DNA of 64,000 nucleotides from Phenylobacterium immobile (ATCC 35973) (GCF_001375595.1 NZ_CVJQ01000001.1:2135001-2199000); one strand, 5' to 3'; shown: positions 36,165 to 43,648, counted from the stretch's first letter. The notes: generated by a model not told the origin, from the letters alone. Translations and numbers: made by a program.

Positions 36165-36249
36165 TAGAGGAAGAGGGCGGCGCTTCGCTTCGTGACGGGT
36201 TGGAGGTCGAGAGAGAGGCTCTCGGCCGCCCGTCGCGGAGTGCATTCCA
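36165..36249 (+). promoter_or_regulatory. Structured 5' leader, copy A, before the parB-like gene
   Basis: It starts TAGAGGAAGAGGGCGG (one base different from copy B), then GCG-CTT-CGC, then an outer stem GACGGG/CCCGTC around an inner stem CGAGAG/CTCTCG with loop AGAGG. GGAG follows the outer stem after two bases. Stem sequences differ from copy B while pairing and loop are kept. It probably controls translation of the downstream gene. Confidence 0.62.
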
Positions 36250-38373
36250 ATGGCTACTGCTGCGAAGAAAATCACCCTGTCGTCATCGCGCGACATCCCC
36301 TTCAACCAGCTCGTTATCTCCCAGTCGAACGTCCGGCGGATCAAGGCCGGCGTGTCGATCGAAGAGCTGGCCGAGGACATCGCCCGGCGAACACTGCTGC
36401 AGAGCATCACGGTTCGGCCGGTGCGCGATGCGGACGGCAACGAGACCGGCATGTTCGAGATCCCTGCCGGTGGACGCCGCTATCGGGCACTCGAACTGCT
36501 GGTGAAGCAGAAGCGCCTCGCCAAAAATGCGCCAGTGCCCTGTGTCATCCGGGAGGGCGGCATGGCCGAGGAGGACTCGCTCGCTGAAAACATCCAACGG
36601 GCGCCGCTGCATCCGCTGGACCAGTTCCGCGCCTTCCTGACCTTCCGCGAGAAGGGCATGTCCGAAGAAGAGATCGCCGCCAACCAGTTCGTGTCGGTCG
36701 CGGTCGTGAAGCAGCGCCTGCGTCTGGCGTCGGTCTCGCCCAAGCTCCTCGATGTCTATGCCGCCGACGGTATTACCCTCGATCAGCTGATGGCGTTCAC
36801 GGTCAACGGCGATCATGAGCGGCAGGAGCAGGTCTTCGAGCGCCTCGCACAGGGCTACGGCAAGGAGCCGCATCTCATCCGCCGGATGCTCACCGAGGGC
36901 GCGGTCCGCGCCGCCGACAAACGTGCGCAGTTCGTCGGGCTGGAAGCTTACACCGAAGCCGGCGGCGTCATCATGCACGACCTGTTCCAGGGTGACGACG
37001 GCGGCTGGCTGCAGGATGTCGGCCTTCTCGACATGTTGGTGGCCGAGAAGCTGCGTGAGCAGTCCGGGGCGATCTCCGCCGAAGGCTGGAAGTGGATCGA
37101 TGTCGCGCCAGACTTCCCCTACGGCCACACCTACGGCCTGCGCCACCTCCGTGGCGAGCAGCTCCCTCTCACCGAGGAGGAACAGGCCACCCGCGACGCC
37201 CTTCAGGCCGAGTTGGACGGACTGGAGGAAACCTATGCCGATGCCGAGGAACTGCCCGAAGAGGTGGACGAACGGCTCGGGGAGATCGAGACCGCGATCA
37301 GCGCGCTCGACGATCGCCCGATGGTCTTCGATCCCGAGGAGATCGCGCGGGCCGGTGCTTTCGTCAGCATCGACGGATCGGGCAACCTGCGGATCGAGCG
37401 CGGCTATGTCCGCCCAGAAGACGAACGGCCGATTGAGCCGGAAGTCGATCCCGAGATCGAGGACGGCGTCAACATCATCGCGGCGCACATGGAGCATGAG
37501 GACGATCACCTCACTGTGGACATCGAGACGGCGGCGGACCCCGAGGGAGACGACGGCCTGAAGCCGATCCCGGACCGCTTGATGACCGAACTAACCGCCC
37601 ATCGCACGCTGGCTCTGCGCCACGCGCTCGGCGAGCGACCCGATGTCGCCTTCCTCGCCGCGCTCCATGCGCTCACGCTTCGGGCCTTCTATCACTATGG
37701 CTCGGACACCTGCCTGGAGTTCGACCTGAAGAGCGTCAGTTTCGGCGCGCAGGCGCCGGGTCTGAATGACAGCAGCCTGGCCGCGGCAGTCGACGGCCGC
37801 CATCAGGCGTGGGTGGCGGCGCTTCCCAAGGAGCCCGGCGAGCTGTGGGAGGCGCTGCAGGCGTTCGACGGCGACAGCCGCCACGCTCTGTTTGCCCATT
37901 GCGTGTCGCTGTCGGTCAACGCGATCCACGAGGCTTACAACCGTCGGCCTCGTGCGCTCGCCCACGCCGACCAGCTCGCCCAGGCGGTCGATCTCGACAT
38001 GGTGGCGGCCGGTTGGGAGCCCACGATCGACACCTATCTCGGCCGTGTCACCAAGGCCCGCATCCTCGCGGCGGTGCGCGAGGCGAAGGGTACGCGCGCC
38101 GGTGATCGCATCGAGCACCTGAAGAAGGGCGACATGGCCGAGAAGGCGCAGGAACTGCTCGCCGGGTCCGGCTGGTTGCCGGAGCCGTTGCGCACGCCCG
38201 GCCACCCGGTCACCGCGGTCGATGACGCATCGGCCGTCGAGACTGACCAGTCCGACGATCGTGGGGTCGAGGACACGGCGGAAGACGGCGGCGAAACGGC
38301 CATGGCGGAATCCGAGCCGCAGATCGAAGATGAGCCGGCCGAGATCGACATGCATGTGATCGCGGCAGAATAG
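36250..38373 (+). CDS. parB: ParB/RepB/Spo0J-family protein, large ICE type
   Basis: A 707-residue protein. The N-terminal ParB domain (about 15-135) has NQLVISQSNVRRIKAG, the nucleotide-contacting PAGGRRYRALEL and ENIQRAPLHPLDQFRAF, followed by a helix-turn-helix (SEEEIAANQFVSVAVVKQRL). The remaining 500 residues form an acidic region with a coiled-coil-like Glu-rich stretch (about 305-360) and a C-terminal domain shared by similar ICE proteins. It is far longer than chromosomal ParB (about 300). A partition or DNA-modulating role is inferred; the ParA partner may be the gene at 46431. A structured leader precedes it and a terminator follows. Confidence 0.88.
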   Translation: MATAAKKITLSSSRDIPFNQLVISQSNVRRIKAGVSIEELAEDIARRTLLQSITVRPVRDADGNETGMFEIPAGGRRYRALELLVKQKRLAKNAPVPCVIREGGMAEEDSLAENIQRAPLHPLDQFRAFLTFREKGMSEEEIAANQFVSVAVVKQRLRLASVSPKLLDVYAADGITLDQLMAFTVNGDHERQEQVFERLAQGYGKEPHLIRRMLTEGAVRAADKRAQFVGLEAYTEAGGVIMHDLFQGDDGGWLQDVGLLDMLVAEKLREQSGAISAEGWKWIDVAPDFPYGHTYGLRHLRGEQLPLTEEEQATRDALQAELDGLEETYADAEELPEEVDERLGEIETAISALDDRPMVFDPEEIARAGAFVSIDGSGNLRIERGYVRPEDERPIEPEVDPEIEDGVNIIAAHMEHEDDHLTVDIETAADPEGDDGLKPIPDRLMTELTAHRTLALRHALGERPDVAFLAALHALTLRAFYHYGSDTCLEFDLKSVSFGAQAPGLNDSSLAAAVDGRHQAWVAALPKEPGELWEALQAFDGDSRHALFAHCVSLSVNAIHEAYNRRPRALAHADQLAQAVDLDMVAAGWEPTIDTYLGRVTKARILAAVREAKGTRAGDRIEHLKKGDMAEKAQELLAGSGWLPEPLRTPGHPVTAVDDASAVETDQSDDRGVEDTAEDGGETAMAESEPQIEDEPAEIDMHVIAAE

Positions 38374-38397
38374 CCGAAGGAGCAACACGTCCCCCGA

Positions 38398-38427
38398 GGG
38401 CCCGCCGGCAACGGCGGGCCCATTTTT
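38398..38427 (+). terminator. Intrinsic terminator after parB
   Basis: GGGCCCGCCG, loop GCAA, then CGGCGGGCCC followed by ATTTTT: a perfect 10-bp stem with a T-run, 25 bases after the parB stop. Confidence 0.85.
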
Positions 38428-38444
38428 CGTCTCGGAGTCCCGCG

Positions 38445-39485
38445 ATGCAACCTGCCACAGATCTTGCGCGACGGCTGGCTGCTCAGGCCGAGGCCGTTTG
38501 TCGCCATTATCTCTTCACCGGTCATCGGGAAGGCCGCTATTGGCTGGTCGGCGATGTGCGCAATACGCCGGGCCGCTCGATGTTCGTGCGGCTGAAGGGC
38601 GGCGAAACTGGCAAGGGCGCGGCCGGCAAATGGACCGACGCCGCCACCGGAGAGCATGGCGACCTGCTGGACGTCATCCGCGAGAGCTGCGGCCTGATCG
38701 ACTTCAAGGACGTCGCCGATGAGGCGCGCACCTTCCTGTCAATGCCGCATCCCGAACCGGACCGTCCTCTTGGTGGCGAGCGTAAGTCGCCGGCGCCATC
38801 AGGATCACCGGAAGCAGCACGACGGCTGTTCGCCATGGCGCAGCCGATTTCGGGCACACTCGTAAAGACGTATCTCCGCACACGCGGCATTACGGATTTG
38901 CACGGCACCGGAAGCCTTCGCTTCCATCCTCGCTGCTATTACCGGCCTGACGAGCACTCCCCAACCGAGACTTGGCCGGCGATAATCGCATCGGTCACCG
39001 ATTTGGGCGGACGTCAGACCGGGGCGCATCGCACATGGCTCGCCCCTGACGGCTCGGACAAAGCCCCGATCGACACGCCGAGACGGGCGATGGGCGACCT
39101 TCTGGGACATGCCGTTCGCTTCGGCGTGGCGGGCGAGGTGATGGCGGCGGGCGAAGGCATCGAGACGATGCTGTCGCTAAGGATGGCGCTGCCCAACATG
39201 CCGATGGCGGCGGCGCTCTCGGCGGCACATCTCTCGGCCATCCTGTTCCCCGACACGCTGCGCCGGCTCTACATCGCCCGCGACAACGATCCGGCTGGCG
39301 ACGGTGCGATGGCGACGTTGATCGAACGGGCGAACGCGGCCGGTATCGAGGCGGTCGTGGTGTCTCCAAACCTGGGCGACTTCAACGAGGATCTTCGCCT
39401 AGCTGGCCTGGACAGCCTCCGGGCAGCGACCCGGGTGCAGATCGCGCCACAGGACGTCGCACACTTCATGGCGCTGGCGGCATAG
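38445..39485 (+). CDS. TOPRIM domain (primase-like) protein
   Basis: A 346-residue protein. The N-terminal part (about 1-110) resembles the DUF7146/primase-like region (HYLFTGHREGRYWLVGDVRN; GKWTDAATGEHGDLLDVI). The C-terminal TOPRIM_3 domain has VMAAGEGIETMLSLRMA (catalytic Glu) and LYIARDNDPAGDGAMATL (Asp-x-Asp). Such proteins accompany conjugative elements and may synthesise primers for the transferred strand. There is no helicase domain. ATG 38445 lies after the terminator of parB, so it has its own promoter or depends on read-through. Confidence 0.85.
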   Translation: MQPATDLARRLAAQAEAVCRHYLFTGHREGRYWLVGDVRNTPGRSMFVRLKGGETGKGAAGKWTDAATGEHGDLLDVIRESCGLIDFKDVADEARTFLSMPHPEPDRPLGGERKSPAPSGSPEAARRLFAMAQPISGTLVKTYLRTRGITDLHGTGSLRFHPRCYYRPDEHSPTETWPAIIASVTDLGGRQTGAHRTWLAPDGSDKAPIDTPRRAMGDLLGHAVRFGVAGEVMAAGEGIETMLSLRMALPNMPMAAALSAAHLSAILFPDTLRRLYIARDNDPAGDGAMATLIERANAAGIEAVVVSPNLGDFNEDLRLAGLDSLRAATRVQIAPQDVAHFMALAA

Positions 39486-39700
39486 GCCGACAGAAGAATG
39501 CAGGCTGCGGGTGCGCCGTCGTCGGCATCGCTCGGATGATCTTGAGGTCGGAGAGAACCGCGCCCCGGCCTTCGAGAGGGCGATCGGCCAGCAAACGGCC
39601 CGGACCCGCAATGTCTGCGGCGGACTATTTTCCGGCGCGGCCAAGGGCCGCTTTCCATCGCGAAGCAAAATAGCGCGCCTTCGTCATCCTCCGCTGTGCT
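39486..39700. other. Non-coding stretch between TOPRIM and DUF2493 genes
   Basis: No supported gene. Short open frames on both strands have the arginine/serine-rich composition of GC-rich shadows. The last 100 bases before 39801 form the structured leader listed separately; the rest shows nothing I can interpret. Confidence 0.5.
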
Positions 39701-39708
39701 CCGGCCCT

Positions 39709-39800
39709 CCGCTTCGCTGCGGGTGCAGGTCCGAACCGCCCGCCGGCTTTCGTCGCCATGAAGGCCGCGAGGGTCGCGGTCGAACCGACGGAGCATCCCG
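39709..39800 (+). promoter_or_regulatory. Structured 5' leader, second family, before the DUF2493 gene
   Basis: Hairpin CCGC-TTCGCT-GCGG (39709-39722), a conserved linker, then CGCCAT and the hairpin CCGCG-AGGGT-CGCGG (39765-39779). The leader before DUF736 (42804-42897) aligns with it: CCCC-TTC-GGGG, then CGCCAT, then CCGC-AATGGT-GCGG. Similar spacing and paired stems with different bases suggest a shared RNA element. Confidence 0.45.
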
Positions 39801-40736
39801 ATGAGCGAGCACGACGACTTTGAGCCGCACCACGCCTCTTCACCCACCGACCATGTCCTGAGCGAACTCCAGCTTTACGGCTACCGTCCCTTCACGGATG
39901 AGCCCGATCCACGACCGCTTCCGGAGGGCGCCCATGTCGCCGGCGCCATCGCCGATATCTTCGACGCACTGATCGTCACTCTGGAGGACACCCGCCTCGA
40001 GCCCGACCTCGACGATCTCCTCTGGTCGACGGTCAACGTCTTCCACCGAGCCACCGACCGGATCGAGCGCGAGTTGGACGTCAATGAGCAGGCGCAGCGT
40101 CGCGGTCAGCGCGAACAGGATGGCAGCGAAGTAAAGGCCGTCGAGCTGGAACGCCTGACGGCGGAGGGCCAAACCATGATCGAACGCCGCAACGCCTTCG
40201 AGCTGATGCGCGACCAGGCCGCCGAACACTATGAGCGCCACACCGGGTCGAACTGGCGTCCCCGCAGCGGGTCGATGGTCAACCACCGCAATCTCACCTC
40301 GGCGATGATCGACAGCCGGGACTTCCTTGCCGCCAAGAAGCGCGCCGACAATCAGGTGCTGCTACCCGCCGGCCCGAAAATCGCCTTCACGGGCGGGCTC
40401 GACTTCAACGATCACCACCTGATCTGGGCCAAGCTCGATCAGGTTCACGCCAAACATCCCGACATGGTGCTGCTGCACGGCAAGTCGCCGAAGGGCGCCG
40501 AAAAGATCGCGGCCAAATGGGCCGACACCCGCAAGGTGCCCCAGGTCGGCTTCGCGCCCGACTGGACGAAGCACGCCAAGGCCGCACCGTTCAAGCGCAA
40601 CGATCAGATGCTCGACGTCCTGCCGATCGGAGTCATCGTCTTCCCCGGCACCGGCATTCAGGACAACCTCGCCGACAAGGCGAAGAAGCTCGGCATCCCC
40701 CTGTTCGATTTCCGCCCGAAGGGAGGCGGCGCGTGA
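39801..40736 (+). CDS. DUF2493 (SLOG/YspA-like) protein
   Basis: A 311-residue protein. The N-terminal 150 residues are acidic and helical. The C-terminal DUF2493 domain starts KIAFTGGLDFNDHHLIWAKLDQVH and includes MVLLHGKSPKGAEKIAAKWA, GFAPDWTKHAKAAPFKRNDQML and IVFPGTGIQDNLADKAKKLGIP, which is a Rossmann-like SLOG nucleotide-ligand fold. SLOG proteins bind nucleotides or nucleotide-derived signals; the family is frequent in ICEs with unknown function. It is convergent with the 2H phosphoesterase gene 12 bases away. Confidence 0.85.
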   Translation: MSEHDDFEPHHASSPTDHVLSELQLYGYRPFTDEPDPRPLPEGAHVAGAIADIFDALIVTLEDTRLEPDLDDLLWSTVNVFHRATDRIERELDVNEQAQRRGQREQDGSEVKAVELERLTAEGQTMIERRNAFELMRDQAAEHYERHTGSNWRPRSGSMVNHRNLTSAMIDSRDFLAAKKRADNQVLLPAGPKIAFTGGLDFNDHHLIWAKLDQVHAKHPDMVLLHGKSPKGAEKIAAKWADTRKVPQVGFAPDWTKHAKAAPFKRNDQMLDVLPIGVIVFPGTGIQDNLADKAKKLGIPLFDFRPKGGGA

Positions 40737-40748
40737 GCGCCGTCTCAA

Positions 40749-41147
40749 TCATGGCGACCATATCTCGCGGCTGAAGACGAGGTCGCCAGAGAATGGCACC
40801 ACGCCGTCGAGTTCTCGCCGGTCGTCGATGGCAATGGTTACATGCGGGCGAAAAACGCGATGTTCCCAGCCAGCACCCGCGATCCTGAACTCGCGGTGGC
40901 GTGTGGCGATAGTCACGGACCTGAACATCAAGGCGATGACCCCTCCCATGCGCGCGATAAGCCGACGCGGTGACGCCGGAGCGACCAGCACCGATGCGTC
41001 CGGGATCAGGGTGATGACATCAATCGCATTGTACGTTTTCGCGATGGTGACATGCCAGTTTGAGGGGTCGATGTCGTTGAAGCCCGCTGAACGAGCCCAA
41101 TCCGCCACGACTTCAGAGTTCGCTAGGGGTCGTACTACCGTCAGCAT
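40749..41147 (-). CDS. 2H phosphoesterase, anti-CBASS Acb1-like
   Basis: A 132-residue protein with two HxT motifs spaced as in 2H phosphoesterases: His32-Val-Thr34 (WHVTIAKT) and His102-Val-Thr104 (RPHVTIAID). Around them, VVADWARSAGF, RRLIARMGG, the ATRHREF segment and GAGWEHRVFRPH match the layout I know from phage Acb1-type domains, which hydrolyse cyclic nucleotide signals of CBASS. The start ATG 41147 is preferred over an in-frame start at 41279, because the extra 44 residues run through a dispersed non-coding repeat and a TATACC box lies just upstream. The function is inferred from motif pattern only. Confidence 0.72.
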   Translation of the reverse strand: MLTVVRPLANSEVVADWARSAGFNDIDPSNWHVTIAKTYNAIDVITLIPDASVLVAPASPRRLIARMGGVIALMFRSVTIATRHREFRIAGAGWEHRVFRPHVTIAIDDRRELDGVVPFSGDLVFSREIWSP

Positions 41148-41255
41148 GAGAAATACTCTAGGTATAGACACACTATTATCGGGCAATTCCGACGATCTTT
41201 CCACCGGCATCAGACCTCGCAGATATCTGATGAACGACAGATGCCGCGTGGCGAA

Positions 41256-41300
41256 TGCGCTATTCCTTGATCCAAGCAAAGGATTGACGCCATCAACCCG
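41256..41300. repeat. Dispersed repeat, copy 1
   Basis: This 45-base element matches 41402-41447 at about three quarters of positions and ends with the identical block TTGACGCCATCAACCCG. On the minus strand both copies would read RVDGV followed by a variable part and an R-x-S-A block, a pattern often seen in spurious annotations of extragenic repeats in alphaproteobacteria. Confidence 0.6.
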
Positions 41301-41401
41301 AGTCGTGACCGACAGCTCGGTAACGATGCTTTGACGGGCAGCGTTGAATGGGCGTTTCTTTTGTGGCCCAGGTCATGGCGGAAAACCATCTCCCGCTTCC
41401 A

Positions 41402-41447
41402 TAGCGCTAATCCTTGGTCCAGCCGAGGGCTTGACGCCATCAACCCG
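41402..41447. repeat. Dispersed repeat, copy 2
   Basis: Second copy, with the internal hairpin CCTTGG-TCCAG-CCGAGG. The first copy has other bases at these places but can still partly pair (CCTT/AAGG). The 41148-41578 gap between the 2H phosphoesterase and the small protein gene otherwise shows no gene. Confidence 0.6.
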
Positions 41448-41529
41448 TGAAGGGTCGGCTATGCGAGCATGCCGCCGCTGCGGCTTCGCCTTCGCGGTGA
41501 TTGCGGCCATCGGCCGGACACATCGGGCG

Positions 41530-41568
41530 CCTGTCGCGCGGGAGATGGCCTCCCGCCTCCAAGACAGG
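41530..41568 (+). promoter_or_regulatory. Stem-loop leader before the 55-residue protein
   Basis: Outer stem CCTGTC (41530-41535) with GACAGG (41563-41568) encloses inner stem GCGGGAG/CTCCCGC with loop ATGGC. The AGGAG ribosome binding site overlaps the 3' arm of the outer stem, so folding would hide it. Confidence 0.45.
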
Positions 41569-41578
41569 AGCCGGTCAG

Positions 41579-41746
41579 ATGTCCCTCAAGCAAGCTCACG
41601 CATTCGCCTTCAGCCTCGCCACCACCCTCATGGTTTCAATCGTCATCTTCCAGGCTGGCGACGGCACCATGGGCGTCATGCCCGCCGGCGAATATGACGG
41701 CGAAGCCGCCGCCATCATTCACGAGGTCGATCCCTTCGCCCGCTGA
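41579..41746 (+). CDS. Small hypothetical ICE protein, one membrane segment
   Basis: A 55-residue protein, MSLKQAHAFAFSLATTLMV and so on, with one hydrophobic segment (about 8-23) that could be a membrane anchor or signal, then an acidic tail (GEYDGEAAAIIHEVDPFAR). AGGAG eight bases before the ATG supports it; a longer frame from 41501 runs through the leader hairpin. The function is unknown. Confidence 0.6.
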   Translation: MSLKQAHAFAFSLATTLMVSIVIFQAGDGTMGVMPAGEYDGEAAAIIHEVDPFAR

Positions 41747-41772
41747 TCGCGGGCAAGGCGTCGCCGCCGCAA

Positions 41773-41796
41773 GCGGAAATCCCTCGGGATTTCCGC
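41773..41796. terminator. Perfect hairpin downstream of the small ICE gene
   Basis: GCGGAAATCCC and its exact complement are separated by two bases. There is no T-run on either side, so it may be a bidirectional hairpin terminator or a protein site. Confidence 0.4.
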
Positions 41797-41889
41797 TCCC
41801 GTCCCGCCGCCTCTTCGGCTATACTGGCAACGCGTCGTGGTGGTGGTGGAGGCGCAACCGTCAGACCTTTTCTCACGGAGAACACCACC

Positions 41890-42333
41890 ATGATTTTCAT
41901 TGGTATCCTCGCCAGCATCGCCGCGATCGGCGGCCTATGCTGGCTGTTGTTCACCCTGGCTGTGTTTGCATTGCCGTTCTTCGCAGGCGTCAGCGCCGGG
42001 ACATGGGCCTATCAGACCGGCGCCGGCTGGCTCGGCGCGATCATCGTTGGCCTCGTCGGCGCCGCACTAACGCTGGGGCTTGGGCAGTTCCTGCTCGCCA
42101 TCATCCGTCCGCTCTGGATACGCCTCGCGATCGCACTCGCCTTCGTCGCGCCTGCGGCGCTCGCTGGCTACCACGCGACGCACGGCATCGTGAAACACAC
42201 CATGCCCTCCGACACCTGGCAGACCATCTTCTCCGTCATCGGCGCGGTCGCAGTCGGCATCACCGCCTTCGTGCGGATCACGGGAATGGCAGCGGCCACG
42301 GGCCCGTCCGGCCGGAGCCTTGCGCGGACCTGA
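41890..42333 (+). CDS. Hypothetical polytopic membrane protein
   Basis: A 147-residue protein with four hydrophobic segments (about 3-25, 28-45, 48-72 and 80-95) and a fifth around 112-128, ending in a Gly/Ser/Arg-rich tail. CGGAGA lies eight to ten bases before ATG 41890. I recognise no family. It belongs to the ICE backbone between regulatory genes; entry exclusion or membrane maintenance would be guesses. Confidence 0.65.
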   Translation: MIFIGILASIAAIGGLCWLLFTLAVFALPFFAGVSAGTWAYQTGAGWLGAIIVGLVGAALTLGLGQFLLAIIRPLWIRLAIALAFVAPAALAGYHATHGIVKHTMPSDTWQTIFSVIGAVAVGITAFVRITGMAAATGPSGRSLART

Positions 42334-42785
42334 CCTGTGTCATCGTCGTTGCGAAGGCTAGACCTGCGATGGGCGGCGACCGCCCTCGCCGCCTGAGGCC
42401 GCTGGATTGAAGTGTTGGGCGCGGATCGACGCTAGCTCCCGGGAAGCGACCTTCGTTGGAGCGCTACCGTGGCAGGACCATGTCTCTGCGGCACATCGAG
42501 GATCCGGTGCGGCGATCTCACAAATGGCGGTGGAGGGTCAGGATGCGGCAGTGGTGCCCTGCCGGGAGGAGACGAAGCCCGCGAGCGTTGATGCGACACC
42601 AGTCTGCCAGTGCGGGACGGCCGCCATCTTCTCCGTTCTGACCGTGCCTCAACCGCTCCAAACGGCCTCTTCAATGGCCTGATCTGGCCGAAGGTCGGCT
42701 GCGCCTCGATCGCCTATGACGCAACAGCGGCGTCAAACTTTCTTCCCCTGCCGGCTGCGCCGCCATTCCTCGCGGGACAAGAAAG
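42334..42785. other. Non-coding ICE stretch of about 450 bases
   Basis: No supported gene on either strand. One inverted repeat is visible: ACTTTCTT near 42740 with AAGAAAGT near 42779, separated by about 30 bases. Open frames here have shadow-like composition. It could hold a site such as oriT or a small RNA, but there is no direct sign. Confidence 0.4.
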
Positions 42786-42803
42786 TCCTCCTTAGCTGTC
42801 AGG

Positions 42804-42897
42804 CCCCTTCGGGGTGCGCCGTCGATCGCCTCCGGCCTACCGATCGCCATCGAGGCCGCAATGGTGCGGGCTCGGGAACGGAAAACGGAGACTAACA
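42804..42897 (+). promoter_or_regulatory. Structured 5' leader, second family, before DUF736
   Basis: CCCC-TTC-GGGG (42804-42814), linker, CGCCAT, then CCGC-AATGGT-GCGG (42856-42869), then CGGAGA six bases before the ATG. It aligns with the leader at 39709-39800. Confidence 0.45.
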
Positions 42898-43221
42898 ATG
42901 GCGACCATCGGCACCTTCAAGAAGACCGGCTCGAACGAGTTCACCGGCGAAATCGTCACCCTCAGCGTCCAGGCCAAGGGCGTGCGCATCGTCCCCGACC
43001 AGCGTGCCACTGGCGAGAACGCCCCCAGCCACCGGGTTTTGGTCGGCCGCGCGGAGATCGGCGCCGCCTGGTCCAAGCGCTCCAACGAAGGCCGCGACTA
43101 TCTTGGCCTCAAGCTGGACGATCCGAGCTTCAACGCCCCCATCTACGCCAACCTCTTCGACGACGAGGACGAGAGCTTCTCGCTGATCTGGTCCCGCCCC
43201 AACGGGCGGCGCGGCGACTGA
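42898..43221 (+). CDS. DUF736 family protein
   Basis: A 107-residue single-domain DUF736 protein, MATIGTFKKTGSNEFTGEI with VLVGRAEIGAAWSKRSNEGRDYLGLKLDD and YANLFDDEDESFSLIWSR. DUF736 genes are hallmark small genes of alphaproteobacterial ICEs and plasmids, function unknown. A second, more divergent copy lies at 48423. The start follows CGGAGA by six bases; a terminator follows the gene. Confidence 0.9.
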   Translation: MATIGTFKKTGSNEFTGEIVTLSVQAKGVRIVPDQRATGENAPSHRVLVGRAEIGAAWSKRSNEGRDYLGLKLDDPSFNAPIYANLFDDEDESFSLIWSRPNGRRGD

Positions 43222-43230
43222 GGCCCGCGC

Positions 43231-43259
43231 AAGGCCCCGGCCGGACAGGCCGGGGCCTT
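43231..43259 (+). terminator. Terminator after DUF736
   Basis: AAGGCCCCGGCC, five-base loop, and its exact complement: a 12-bp stem directly after the gene. The T-run is short. Confidence 0.65.
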
Positions 43260-43347
43260 CGGCACCGAGGCGACCGAATCAGTTACGGCCTTTATCGATC
43301 GCACAGAGCCCGAACAGCTACTTCTGGCTAGAAAATCCCACTAAGAG

Positions 43348-43362
43348 CGACTATTATAGTCG
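43348..43362. promoter_or_regulatory. Palindromic operator candidate over a promoter
   Basis: CGACTAT-T-ATAGTCG is a 15-base perfect palindrome containing TATTAT/TATAGT, a likely -10 box, 44 bases before the XRE gene. It could be the binding site of that regulator. Confidence 0.5.
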
Positions 43363-43390
43363 TAGTTTTGGCGTGCGCGTAGGTCCGTGT

Positions 43391-43418
43391 GGGAGGTGAT
43401 CATGCATGATCACCTCCC
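43391..43418. promoter_or_regulatory. 28-base perfect palindrome over RBS and start codon
   Basis: GGGAGGTGATCATG is followed at once by its exact complement. It contains the GGAGG ribosome binding site and the start codon at 43406, so the mRNA can fold to hide both, or the regulator can bind here. Confidence 0.65.
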
Positions 43419-43648
43419 GACAATTTCGGGCCGCACGCGCGTTGCTGGGTTGGACACAGGAGACGCTCGCTGACAAGGCCCGGGTCTCATTGACCGCGCT
43501 CAAGCGCCTCGAATCCCTCAGTGGTCTCGAGGTCTTTGAGAGTACGCGCGATGAGGTGAGAAGGGCGTTCGAACGCGCAGGCATCGTCTTCCTGAACTCC
43601 GATCAGGGCAAGGGAGTGCTGCTCGTTGATGCAAAGCAGGAAAGCTGA
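43406..43648 (+). CDS. Small XRE-type HTH regulator
   Basis: An 80-residue protein with one Cro/C1 helix-turn-helix, SRQFRAARALLGWTQETLADKARVSLTALKRLE (about 3-36), then a short C-terminal part (DEVRRAFERAGIVFLNSDQGKGVLLV) typical of small single-domain XRE proteins in ICEs. It is probably an autoregulated switch for nearby transfer genes. The start codon lies inside a perfect palindrome; ATG 43402 in another frame gives only a short peptide. Confidence 0.87.
   Translation: MITSRQFRAARALLGWTQETLADKARVSLTALKRLESLSGLEVFESTRDEVRRAFERAGIVFLNSDQGKGVLLVDAKQES

Noticed and set aside
41210..41443. A 77-residue minus-strand frame upstream of the Acb1-like gene
   Set aside because: It spans the two dispersed repeats and reads the repeat motif twice; no ribosome binding site is seen.
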